NCBI GenBank assembly: GCA_964512045.1 | Contig: CAZEJK010000115.1 | Coordinates: 1 to 16,179, forward strand | Direction of reading: 5' to 3' | Source: CAZEJK01 sp964512045 | GTDB lineage: Bacteria; Acidobacteriota; Thermoanaerobaculia; Thermoanaerobaculales; Sulfomarinibacteraceae | DNA: 16,179 nucleotides | Shown here: piece by piece, positions 1 through 6,927 of the stretch | Layout of the letters: each line of letters opens with the position of its first letter | How positions within the stretch are numbered: position 1 is the first letter of the stretch | The notes under the pieces: model-generated | The model's database searches: none | Told to the model about the DNA's origin: nothing | Seen by the model: the letters and a program-made list of their open reading frames with translations, nothing else | Program-made: the position numbers and the translations under genes

Positions 1-225
1 TCGTGGACGCGCCCCGCTCCATCGATCAGCCCTCCACGGCCGATTTGGAGACAGTGCGGCTTAACTGAGTGTGCGGCTCCGCCCAGGCTCCGTGCGCTCG
101 AGTCATTGCAGGGAGCGCGGACCTCCAGCCCGCATCCGTCGCGACTGCAGGCTCGTCTTCACCGTCTCCACCAACCCGATCGACGGGCTCTTGCGGCGAG
201 CTTCTACCCGTACCGCCGGGGAACA
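1..225. other. Unassigned flank downstream of norZ
   Basis: No gene is supported here. Open frames crossing this stretch are extensions of frames that overlap norZ and show no recognisable domain. The segment lies beyond the norZ terminator hairpin and may be intergenic or the edge of a gene outside the window. Confidence 0.4.
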
Positions 226-270
226 ACGGCCGTGGGCGGCAGCCGTGTGGGCTGCCGATCCCACGGCCGT
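226..270 (-). terminator. Stem-loop terminator of norZ
   Basis: A long inverted repeat starts 15 bases past the norZ stop. The outer arms ACGGCCGTGGG (226-236) and CCCACGGCCGT (260-270) pair perfectly over 11 bp. The inner arms GGCAGCC (238-244) and GGCTGCC (250-256) add 7 bp around a short loop. Read on the minus strand, the hairpin is followed by TTGTT, a weak U-rich tail. Position, strength and orientation fit an intrinsic terminator for norZ. The tail is poor, so Rho assistance or a role in mRNA stability is also possible. Confidence 0.75.
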
Positions 271-285
271 GTCGAAGCCCGGGCC

Positions 286-2562
286 CTACAGATCCACGCC
301 GAGCCGCTTCCAGACCGACTCGCCCTCCTCGATCTCCCGCGCCTTGAGGTGCGGGAAGGTGCGGAAGAGGAAGTACAGTAGCGGAACCACACCGACGACG
401 ATGATCACCGTGTCGGGCAGGATCCGGAGCTGCCCGAAAAACTCCACGAACGGGCGCTCGAAGAAGGAGGCGTCGCGGGCGACCCAGAGCCCCTCGCGGA
501 AGCTCGTCCACGCCTGGGCGATGCCGACGGGGAACAACGTGACGAACGTCATCAGCAGCAGGCCGCCGTTCAGCCCCCAGAACGAGACCTTCAGGATTCC
601 GTCGTTCCAGTGCTCGCGGCGCACCATCCCCCGCCAGCAGAACAGCATCAGGGCGATCGACAGCATGCCGTACACCCCGAACAGGGCGCCGTGAGCGTGG
701 TTGACCGTGAGGTAGGTGCCGTGCTCGAAGTAGTTGACCACCGGCAGGTTGATCAAGAACCCGAACAGTGCGGCGCCGAGGAAGTTCCAAAACGAGCTGG
801 CGACGAGAAAGTACATGGGCCATTTGTACGGAAACTCACGGCCCTGGTCGCGGATGGATCGGTACTCCATGAGTCCGCGTACCACCAGTCCGAAGAGCGG
901 CACCGGTTCGATGGATGAGAACACCGCGCCGACCGCCAACCAAACGGATCCGGCGCCGAACCAGAAGTAGTGGTGGGCGGTGCCGAGAATGCCGCTCAGG
1001 AACACGAACGCCGCAGTGAAGTAGGCGACGCGCAGCGCCGCCTTGGCCGACGCGAGCCCCATGGCCACCAAGAGCAGTGAGATGACCCCGACGCCAAACA
1101 GCTCGAAGATGCTCTCCACCCAGATGTGCACCACGAACCACCGCCAGTAGTCGGCCACCGTGAGATGGGACTCGCGGCCGTAAAGCAGGCCGAAGCCGAA
1201 GAAGATCACCACCAGGATCGCGCTCAGCACGTAGAAGTTGACCAGTGCCCGGAAGTCACGATCCGTGCTCTCGGCCGCGCCGGCTCGTACTGCCCGATAG
1301 ACGATCACGAGCCATGATAAAAGCCCTATGAACAGGAGGATCTGCCAGAAGCGGCCGAGCTCGAGGTACTCCCATCCCTGGTGACCGAACCAGAACCAGA
1401 GGTCGCCGAGGGCGCCCTTGATGCCGGCCACCTGGCCGATCAGGCTGCCGACCGCAACCAGCACGATGGCGCCGAACAAACCCTGCACGAGCAGACCCTG
1501 GCGGCGCGGCTCGCGGCCACCGACGATCGGCGCCAGGTAGATCGCCGAGGCGACCCAGGTGGTGGCGATCCAGAAGATGGCGAGCTGCAGGTGCCACGAC
1601 TTCGCCCAGCTGTACGGGATGAGGTCGCCCACGAGCGGCAGGTAGAAGGTCCCTGGATGCACGGTGTAGTGTGCCAGTAGCCCTCCGAAACAGGTCTGCA
1701 CCAGGAACAGGAGGATCACCACGAGGAAGAACTTCGCCGCCTTGAGCTGGCTCGAGGTGAGCGGCGCGTCCACCAGCTTCTCGGCGAGGGGAACTCCCTT
1801 CGCCTCGCCGTACCACAGCTGGTCCTTGTGCACCCAGTAGATGAACAGGCCCAGCGTGAGGAACAGGGCCACGACGCCGCCGAGGGACCAGATGTACGTC
1901 TCGGTGGTCGCAACGTTGCCCACCGAGCGGTCCGGCGGCCAGTTGTTGGTGTAGCTGTGGTCCTTGCCGGGGCGGTTGGCCGAGGCGACCCACGCGGTCC
2001 AGAAGAAGAACCGTGCCAGCTGCTGACGTTCCGTCCCCGTGGGGACGGTGTTCGGGAGGAACCCGTGGCGGTCCTCGCCCTCTCGGAAGGTCGTTTCCCA
2101 GTACTCCTGCACGTCCTCCAGCGCCCGGACCTGAGCCGAGGTCAAGGTCAAGGTGTCGGTCGATGCATCGTACCGGTTTGTCTTTATCTCACGACGCGTG
2201 CGCAGGTCGACCACGTCACGCTGGTCGGGGTTCAGCTCGTCGTAGTCGAGAGCGTACCGATCCTGCGCCTCCGACGCGCGTACGGTTTCGGCGATCCTGT
2301 GGAGGGTCACCGCCGAGAACTCCATGCCGCGCTGCGAGCCGTGTCCCCACACGCTGCCGTGGTCCATTAGACCGTAGCGCTGGAACACCTGCTGCCCGGC
2401 CATGATGTCGGGCTTGGTGAACAGTACCTCGCCGTCCGGCCCGACCACCTCCGCCGGGTATGGCGGCGCCTGCCGGTTGGCCAGCACACCACCGACCAAC
2501 AGCCCAACCAGGGCAACGATGAAGCTCACGATCGCTGCCCGCTTCAGTACCTCAACGCTCAT
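286..2562 (-). CDS. norZ: Quinol-dependent nitric oxide reductase (qNOR, single subunit)
   Basis: This 758-residue inner-membrane enzyme reduces 2 NO to N2O using electrons from quinol. The length and the hydrophilic N-terminal domain (about residues 35-220) after the first membrane helix fit qNOR, where the cytochrome c-like domain is fused to the catalytic subunit but carries no haem. No CxxCH motif is present there, as expected. About 14 hydrophobic segments follow. Catalytic residues of the haem-copper oxidase/NOR family are visible: His324 (WHLQLAIFW) and His624 for haem b, His622 (VNHAHGALFG) for haem b3, and His479, His530, His531 and Glu483 (HIWVESIFE, GTAHHYFWF) for the non-haem iron. 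Glu487 and Glu552, also conserved in NORs, are present. The ATG at 2562 has GGAGG about six bases upstream. The gene stands alone, with a terminator behind it and an FNR/DNR-like site in its leader. It could serve denitrification or NO detoxification; no other denitrification gene is in view. Confidence 0.96.
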   Translation of the reverse strand: MSVEVLKRAAIVSFIVALVGLLVGGVLANRQAPPYPAEVVGPDGEVLFTKPDIMAGQQVFQRYGLMDHGSVWGHGSQRGMEFSAVTLHRIAETVRASEAQDRYALDYDELNPDQRDVVDLRTRREIKTNRYDASTDTLTLTSAQVRALEDVQEYWETTFREGEDRHGFLPNTVPTGTERQQLARFFFWTAWVASANRPGKDHSYTNNWPPDRSVGNVATTETYIWSLGGVVALFLTLGLFIYWVHKDQLWYGEAKGVPLAEKLVDAPLTSSQLKAAKFFLVVILLFLVQTCFGGLLAHYTVHPGTFYLPLVGDLIPYSWAKSWHLQLAIFWIATTWVASAIYLAPIVGGREPRRQGLLVQGLFGAIVLVAVGSLIGQVAGIKGALGDLWFWFGHQGWEYLELGRFWQILLFIGLLSWLVIVYRAVRAGAAESTDRDFRALVNFYVLSAILVVIFFGFGLLYGRESHLTVADYWRWFVVHIWVESIFELFGVGVISLLLVAMGLASAKAALRVAYFTAAFVFLSGILGTAHHYFWFGAGSVWLAVGAVFSSIEPVPLFGLVVRGLMEYRSIRDQGREFPYKWPMYFLVASSFWNFLGAALFGFLINLPVVNYFEHGTYLTVNHAHGALFGVYGMLSIALMLFCWRGMVRREHWNDGILKVSFWGLNGGLLLMTFVTLFPVGIAQAWTSFREGLWVARDASFFERPFVEFFGQLRILPDTVIIVVGVVPLLYFLFRTFPHLKAREIEEGESVWKRLGVDL

Positions 2563-2578
2563 GGTCGCCTCCTGTTCA

Positions 2579-2608
2579 TCACGACCGATCCGAGTCGGCC
2601 GGTCGTGA
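2579..2608. promoter_or_regulatory. Inverted repeat in the norZ leader
   Basis: TCACGACCG (2579-2587) and CGGTCGTGA (2600-2608) are perfect 9-bp arms. The 12-base spacer holds a second small palindrome, CCGAGTCGG. The repeat lies 17 bases upstream of the norZ start codon and next to its Shine-Dalgarno sequence. It could be a dimeric regulator's operator or an mRNA hairpin that controls access to the ribosome binding site. It does not match the NsrR or NorR sites I know. Confidence 0.45.
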
Positions 2609-2674
2609 GCCGAAGATCGTTCTCAGTCGAGCTGCCGAGCTTGCGTCAGAGGCCAAGAAGTCATCAGGCAACAT
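2579..2674 (-). CDS. Possible 31-residue leader ORF upstream of norZ
   Basis: An ATG at 2674 opens a frame of 31 codons that stops at TGA (2579-2581), 16 bases before the norZ ATG. The peptide begins MLPDDFLASDASSAARLRTI and resembles nothing I know. The stop codon lies inside the 2579-2608 inverted repeat, so ribosomes translating it would disturb that structure. A purine-rich stretch (GAGAG) precedes the ATG, but the Shine-Dalgarno match is weak. It may be a chance ORF in GC-rich DNA. Confidence 0.2.
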   Translation of the reverse strand: MLPDDFLASDASSAARLRTIFGSRPADSDRS

Positions 2675-2806
2675 GAGACCACTCTCGACAGGCTCCCGGT
2701 GCTTATCGGGTCCTCCCCCGCGCGCTACTGGGGGATTCGCCGTGCTTTCAGTGCCAACGTCGCGACCATGGTCCTATCCAAGCTGACCGCTTGCGGCCCG
2801 CGTGTC

Positions 2807-2822
2807 CTTGACCTGGGTCAAG
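2807..2822 (-). promoter_or_regulatory. FNR/DNR-type binding site upstream of norZ
   Basis: CTTGACCTGGGTCAAG is a near-perfect palindrome with 7-bp arms. It contains TTGAC-N4-GTCAA, the half-sites recognised by the FNR/ANR/DNR/NnrR branch of the CRP-FNR family, which commonly control NO reductase genes. It is centred about 250 bases upstream of the norZ start. A class II promoter would then start near 2773 and leave a leader of roughly 210 bases. The permease gene upstream ends at 2895 on the same strand, so norZ is the natural target. Confidence 0.6.
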
Positions 2823-2894
2823 AAGCGGAGCCGAGCCACACCATGCAGCGGTGGATGAGCATCCGGCCCGTGAGCAGGGCGGAGTTGTCGGCGC

Positions 2895-4199
2895 TCAGCT
2901 GGTCGCTGGCTCTCTGGCGCTGAGCGCGGCGGCGGAGCCCAAGACCGCGAGCACGGCCACAGCCGCCAGCGCTGCCATCGGCCCGAGGCCAGAGGCGACC
3001 CAGCCGAGCGTGCCGTAGGCGAGCGTGAGCGCGCCGATGGACGTGTTGGCGAGCGCCACGAGGGTGGGACGCTCGCCCTCGGGGGCTGCGTCGATCAGGT
3101 AGGTCTTGCGTCCGAGGCGCACGGCGGCGAGGGCCAGCCCGATCAGAAAGAACGCCGGCGCGTACGCCAACGGGGGGACGGTGCCATCCAGCAGCCGGGC
3201 GGCGGCGAACACGTACGCGACGGTCATGAGCGTCGCGGCACCTCCGATCGCCATGACAAACCGGCTCGAGGCGCGGTCGGAGAGCCGGCCGAGGATCGGG
3301 CTGGACAGTAGGTTGGCGAGACCAACGGCGACGATCGCCAGGCCCAGATCGGCGCCCGAGAGGCCAACCGAGCGGGCATGCAGGGCGAAGAACGGCACCG
3401 ACAGCTCCACGGCAAGCAGGCCGGCCCGCGCTCCGAGGTAGCGCCGGTACCACTGGTGCGTCCGTACGAGGTTCAGGCCAGCCTTCGCCTGGCCGAGAGA
3501 GTTGCGGCCACCCTGGCTTGCCCCCGGTAGCTCCTGGATTGCTGCGAACAGCACCGCCGCCACGACCCAAAGCACGGCCGCCGCCACGATCAGCACGAGG
3601 TAGAGCTCATGGCCGGCCTCGGCACCGCCGCCGAACCGGAGCGCGACGCCGGCTGCAAGGGTCAGCAGCCCGCCGGTAGTGGCGCGGATGCCGAGGAGCT
3701 GTCCGCGCTTCCCCTTGGGGATCGTCTTGCCGACGACGTCGGAGAATGCCACCGAGCCGACGCCGCTGGCGACACTGAACACGGCCAGCGTCGCGAGGAC
3801 GATCCAGCCCGCGCTCGCGCCGTCCAGCGTGGCGACGCCCGCGGCCATGGCCAGGAGCGCCGCCGCCTGCACCGCGCCGGCTGCGACCCAGAACCACTTG
3901 CGGACCGGTCTGGCGCGGAGCTGGGCTGCCACCAGGAGCTGTGGCAGGAGGGAGCCACCGCGTCGGATCGGCTCCAGCCAGCCCACCATCGCGACCGGAG
4001 CACCGACCGCTGCCAGCAGCCACGGAAGCACCAGCCCGGGGCTCGCGATCTGCTCGGCGAGCTTGGTGGCGGCGCCGTTGGAAGCGTTGAGGACGAAGCT
4101 GCGCGGCGCCTCGTGGCATGCGTCCTCGGAGATCGCGTCGCACGCCCGTGCGTGTCCGTCATCGTCCGTGAGCCACCGGTACAGGTTCCGCTCCCACAT
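2895..4199 (-). CDS. MFS permease, substrate unknown
   Basis: This is a 434-residue polytopic membrane protein of the major facilitator superfamily, with about 11-12 hydrophobic segments beginning near residue 53. The loop FSDVVGKTIPKGKRGQLLG (152-170) after the fourth helix and GRLSDRASSR (304-313) resemble the cytoplasmic MFS signature loops. The N-terminal stretch NASNGAATKLAEQ and PWLLAAVGAP, then EPIRRGGSLLPQ, is typical of an uncharacterised bacterial MFS group often annotated only as 'MFS transporter/permease'. The first 45 or so residues are hydrophilic and cytoplasmic. The ATG at 4199 is preceded by GGGGAGG at good spacing. Repeat copy A begins only about 95 bases upstream, so any promoter must lie in or next to it. 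The gene ends 332 bases before norZ on the same strand; co-transcription is possible but not required. Confidence 0.88.
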   Translation of the reverse strand: MWERNLYRWLTDDDGHARACDAISEDACHEAPRSFVLNASNGAATKLAEQIASPGLVLPWLLAAVGAPVAMVGWLEPIRRGGSLLPQLLVAAQLRARPVRKWFWVAAGAVQAAALLAMAAGVATLDGASAGWIVLATLAVFSVASGVGSVAFSDVVGKTIPKGKRGQLLGIRATTGGLLTLAAGVALRFGGGAEAGHELYLVLIVAAAVLWVVAAVLFAAIQELPGASQGGRNSLGQAKAGLNLVRTHQWYRRYLGARAGLLAVELSVPFFALHARSVGLSGADLGLAIVAVGLANLLSSPILGRLSDRASSRFVMAIGGAATLMTVAYVFAAARLLDGTVPPLAYAPAFFLIGLALAAVRLGRKTYLIDAAPEGERPTLVALANTSIGALTLAYGTLGWVASGLGPMAALAAVAVLAVLGSAAALSAREPATS

Positions 4200-4294
4200 G
4201 CGCCGCGCCTCCCCGTACGGTCGATTCTACGCTCTTCAGACCGGAGCACAGGAGCTCAGCGATCACCCGACAGGTGGTGCCTCGCGGAGGAGAC

Positions 4295-4708
4295 AGGTTC
4301 TCCCAACATTCCGTCACGAGCCGCTCAATGGAAACGTCCGGCTTCGCCAACCTCCAGCCACCCACCGCGGCTACGGCGTGACAGGCCCGGTGCCGGTACT
4401 GGCCCCGGTCCCAGCCCCGGTAGCCGGCCGCCGGCCCCGGAACACTGGAGCCCTGACCGCCGCGTTGATCTGCAGGGCCCCCTGGTTGCTCACGCCTCGG
4501 TGTCTCCAACTGAACCCCGAACCATCACGCGGCACGAGCACGAAGCCCGGGCCTCACCGGTCGACCTGGACGCTTCGTGGTGACGTGATGGCCATCGTCC
4601 GGGGCCGGCTGCCGGCTGCCGGCTGCCGGGGCCGTTGACCGGGTTCGGGGCTGGAGAATCCTGGATGCCCGGCGGTTCTTCCACGGGATCTCTCCGCTCG
4701 CCACGTGC
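4295..4708. repeat. Direct repeat copy A
   Basis: This copy matches copy B at 4795-5213. Bases 4313-4679 are identical to 4818-5184, 367 bp without a single difference at an offset of 505. The only indel is a 5-base GTCAC duplication near the left end of B. The repeat includes a GC-rich palindromic patch around 4410-4445 and a tandem GGCTGCC heptamer (three units, about 4607-4627). No known insertion-sequence protein, terminal inverted repeat or CRISPR layout is present. The sequence is in the upstream region of the MFS gene. Confidence 0.93.
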
Positions 4709-5107
4709 TCAGCTCTTTCGACGAAGCCCGATTGAATACGTCCAGACGGATCGTCATGGCAGCTCGGTCGAGATGACGGGGGTTGTGATGGGCGAGGTTC
4801 TCCCAGCATTCCGTCACGTCACGAGCCGCTCAATGGAAACGTCCGGCTTCGCCAACCTCCAGCCACCCACCGCGGCTACGGCGTGACAGGCCCGGTGCCG
4901 GTACTGGCCCCGGTCCCAGCCCCGGTAGCCGGCCGCCGGCCCCGGAACACTGGAGCCCTGACCGCCGCGTTGATCTGCAGGGCCCCCTGGTTGCTCACGC
5001 CTCGGTGTCTCCAACTGAACCCCGAACCATCACGCGGCACGAGCACGAAGCCCGGGCCTCACCGGTCGACCTGGACGCTTCGTGGTGACGTGATGGCCAT
5101 CGTCCGG
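4626..5107. repeat. Complete unit of the dispersed repeat family (482 bp)
   Basis: Comparison with the isolated copy at 12925-13345 suggests that the natural unit starts at CCGGGGCCGTTGACC and ends at TGGCCATCGTCCGGGG. By that definition 4626-5107 is complete, 4295-4625 is a left-truncated unit and 5131-5213 is the start of a third. The first 172 bases (4626-4797) are the conserved core: 164 of 172 match the distant copy without gaps. The remaining 300 bases align only in blocks. Confidence 0.7.
4752..4778. other. Conserved stem-loop in the repeat core (copy A/B unit)
   Basis: CGTCAT (4752-4757) pairs with ATGACG (4773-4778), and CTC (4763-4765) pairs with GAG (4770-4772) around the loop GGTC. 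A 5-base bulge (GGCAG) lies on the left side. The same structure occurs at 13051-13077, where the only change falls in the bulge. This suggests a structured nucleic acid, but selection on pairing cannot be proven from two copies. Confidence 0.45.
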
Positions 5108-5213
5108 GGCCGGCTGCCGGCTGCCGGCTGCCGGGGCCGTTGACCGGGTTCGGGGCTGGAGAATCCTGGATGCCCGGCGGTTCTCCCGCGGGATCTCTCC
5201 ACTCGCCATGTAC
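4795..5213. repeat. Direct repeat copy B
   Basis: This is the second copy of the tandem duplication (see copy A). It follows A with an 86-base gap and is identical over 4818-5184. Identity falls off after about 5185: TTCTTCCACGG in A becomes TTCTCCCGCGG here. It then ends near 5213, where unrelated sequence with a short GT run (5230-5240) begins. Perfect identity over 367 bp implies a recent duplication or ongoing conversion. An assembly artefact is also possible. Confidence 0.93.
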
Positions 5214-5258
5214 TGCGGACTACCAACGAGGGTGTGTGTGTGGCGGCAGACCGGAGGG

Positions 5259-5405
5259 CCATGGCAGCTCGGTCGAGATGACGAGGTGAGCGAGGGCCCC
5301 GGATCCGGCCATGCCACCGGTCCCCGACCCGGATGCCGGAAGGCCGGCTCCGCTACCTCCGGCGGCCCACCGCGGCTACGCCGGGGCAGGCCCGGCCCCG
5401 GCCAT
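5259..5405. repeat. Decayed third copy of the repeat
   Basis: Bases 5259-5295 match 4755-4797 of the core (CATGGCAGCTCGGTCGAGATGACG is shared almost intact). About 70 bases further, CCCACCGCGGCTACG (near 5366) and the following CAGGCCCGG match the same blocks of copy B at the same spacing. The sequence between is strongly diverged. In this copy the left arm of the stem-loop has changed from CGTCAT to GGCCAT, so the outer stem is broken. It looks like an older, degenerate unit. Confidence 0.65.
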
Positions 5406-5487
5406 GCGTCGTGTGGGAAAGTCGTGTTGGGGCAAGATGCCCAGACGATCTCCACGGGCTCTGGTCGCGTGGGCGAGATCCCGGGGG

Positions 5488-5511
5488 TGAGCGCCTTTTC
5501 CCAGACGCTCA
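5488..5511 (-). terminator. Possible terminator hairpin behind the GST gene
   Basis: TGAGCG (5488-5493) pairs with CGCTCA (5506-5511), with two more G-C pairs beyond one mismatch. It lies 14 bases past the stop of the glutathione transferase gene. There is no U-run on the minus strand, so intrinsic termination would be weak. Confidence 0.3.
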
Positions 5512-5524
5512 GCCGGAGGGAGAG

Positions 5525-6190
5525 CTACACCAGCAGAGAGCGACCGTTCTCGGTGGCCTGCTGCTCGGTGCGTTGCTCCTTCTCCGGGGGGACATTGAGA
5601 CCTCGCTGGACCGCGGGCCGCGCCGCGATGGCGGCGCTCCAGCGGACGAGGTGCTCGAGGTCGTCGACATCGACACCCGCCCAACCCGCGGTGCGTACCC
5701 ACGGGTAGGTGGCGATATCAGCGATCGAGTAGCTGTCGGCCAGGTACTCGCTGACGGCAAGACGGCCATCCAGCACCTCGAGCAGCCTGCGGCTCTCGCG
5801 TTGGTAGCGGGCGATGGCGTACGGGATCTTCTCCTCGGCGTACCGGTAGAAGACGTTCGCCTGACCCAGCATCGGACCGACGCCGCCCATTTGGAAGAAC
5901 AGCCACTGCAAGACCCGGGACCGACCGAACGGCTCGGTAGGCAGTAGCTGACCGGTCTTCTCGGCAAGGTAGACCAGGATGGCGCCGGACTCGAACACGG
6001 GGAAGTCGCCGGCGTCGCGATCGACGATCGCCGGGATCCGTCCGTTCGGGTTGATCCCGAGGAACCAGTCGCTTTTCTGCTCTCCGGAGCGGAGGTCGAT
6101 TGGATGTACCTCGTAGTCGAGCCCGAGCTCCTCGAGGGCGATGGACGCCTTGAAGCCGTTCGGCGTGCGAGCGCTGTACAGCTCGATCAC
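5525..6190 (-). CDS. Glutathione S-transferase, YfcG-like disulfide oxidoreductase
   Basis: This is a 221-residue soluble GST. The N-terminal thioredoxin-like domain (about 1-85) begins IELYSARTPNGFKASIALEE. Thr9 and Asn11 match the active-site Thr/Asn of Escherichia coli YfcG, a Nu-class enzyme with disulfide-bond reductase activity. INPNGRIPAIVD (46-57) and FESGAILVYLAEKTG (66-80) form the glutathione-binding cis-Pro and Glu-Ser elements. The helical C-terminal domain carries LQWLFFQMGGVGPMLGQ and YSIADIATYPW, as in YfcG. The GTG at 6190 is chosen because homologues start there and because it overlaps the stop of the upstream gene (GTGA). A longer frame from 6397 would run inside that gene and lacks homology. 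Coupling to the CxxC partner suggests joint thiol redox work. The natural substrate is not known. Confidence 0.92.
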   Translation of the reverse strand: MIELYSARTPNGFKASIALEELGLDYEVHPIDLRSGEQKSDWFLGINPNGRIPAIVDRDAGDFPVFESGAILVYLAEKTGQLLPTEPFGRSRVLQWLFFQMGGVGPMLGQANVFYRYAEEKIPYAIARYQRESRRLLEVLDGRLAVSEYLADSYSIADIATYPWVRTAGWAGVDVDDLEHLVRWSAAIAARPAVQRGLNVPPEKEQRTEQQATENGRSLLV

Positions 6191-6777
6191 GACACAGCCT
6201 TGCGCGCCGCAGCTTCGGACTGTTGCGTCGGCGGCGACCAACGGGTGGCGTCGAACGCCTCGTCGAGCGGTGTTCCAGCCAGATGGTTGGCGTAGTTGGA
6301 GATCGTCTTCATGGCGATACCGACGATCACCTCCAGGAGCTGCGCCCGGTTGAACCCTGCATCGAAGAACGCGGACAGTGTGCTCGGCTCGGGCCAACCC
6401 CGCTCGCGCACCAGGTCGCGGGTGGTGGCAGCCAGGGCCTCCAGACGAGCATCCGGAATCGGGCTGCCGTTGCGCAGTGCTTGGATCACGTTGCCTGGAA
6501 CCTGCTGCATGCTGGCGATCGCCGAGTGGGCGGCCATGCAGTAGTCACAGCTGTTCTCGAAGCTTACCGTGAGGAGCACGACCTGCTGCTCAGCCGGACT
6601 GAGGGACGAGCCTTCGAGGAGCTGGGAGAGGTTCGCGTAGGCGCCCAGCGCCGTCGGTGACTCGGCGAGGATCCCCATCAAGTTGGGGATGAAACCGTAC
6701 GCGGACTCGACCGTGCGGAGCGTCTGCCGGGAGCCCTCCGGTGCGGTCTCAACGGTGTGGAGTGTGAAGTCGGACAT
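6187..6777 (-). CDS. Carboxymuconolactone decarboxylase/AhpD-like protein
   Basis: This is a 196-residue cytoplasmic protein of the CMD/AhpD-like all-helical family. The redox motif SCDYCMAAHS (76-85) has Cys77, Cys80 and His84 in the CxxCxxxH arrangement used by AhpD-type peroxidase/reductase proteins. The downstream EVIVGIAMKTISNYANHL is the typical second helix pair of the fold. PNLMGILAESP near the N-terminus is common in this alkylhydroperoxidase-like subgroup. The ATG at 6777 has AAAGGAG seven to eight bases upstream. The stop overlaps the GTG of the GST gene, so the two form an operon and probably cooperate in peroxide or thiol metabolism. True carboxymuconolactone decarboxylases lack the paired cysteines, so a ring-cleavage role is unlikely. 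Confidence 0.92.
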   Translation of the reverse strand: MSDFTLHTVETAPEGSRQTLRTVESAYGFIPNLMGILAESPTALGAYANLSQLLEGSSLSPAEQQVVLLTVSFENSCDYCMAAHSAIASMQQVPGNVIQALRNGSPIPDARLEALAATTRDLVRERGWPEPSTLSAFFDAGFNRAQLLEVIVGIAMKTISNYANHLAGTPLDEAFDATRWSPPTQQSEAAARKAVS

Positions 6778-6927
6778 GCGTGCTCCTTTCGTGGAAGGGT
6801 GCTTCCAGTTGTTTGACTATGCCCCGGAGCGCCGTTCAGTTACTCGCGCCGCGCGCTGCCGTGATCGAGTACACTGGAGGAAAACCGCCCGGGATCCTTG
6901 GAAGCTCAGCGCCGAAGGGAGGGCAGA
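6778..6927. promoter_or_regulatory. Divergent intergenic region (CMD-GST operon / membrane protein)
   Basis: These 150 bases separate two genes that are transcribed away from each other, so both promoters should lie here. On the minus strand, CATAGT near 6815-6820 is a possible -10 element for the CMD-GST operon. On the plus strand, TACACT near 6870 could serve the membrane-protein gene. Neither has a convincing -35, and I see no clear operator palindrome. Confidence 0.35.

Noticed and set aside
4313..4345. Resemblance of GAGCCGCTCAATGGAAACG with TCCGGCTTC to domain V of a group II intron
   Set aside because: It is several bases too short, the inner stem does not pair, and no reverse-transcriptase ORF or intron 5' end motif (GUGCG) is present. 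The similarity is limited to the GAGCCG/CGGCTTC ends.
3609..4638. Long plus-strand open frames across the MFS gene and repeat
   Set aside because: They lie antisense to a clear permease gene and give Arg/Pro/Ser-rich sequence with no domain, as expected from GC-rich codon bias.
4295..5405. CRISPR array or insertion sequence
   Set aside because: The units are about 500 bp with no short regular spacers. No transposase, terminal inverted repeats or target-site duplications are visible.
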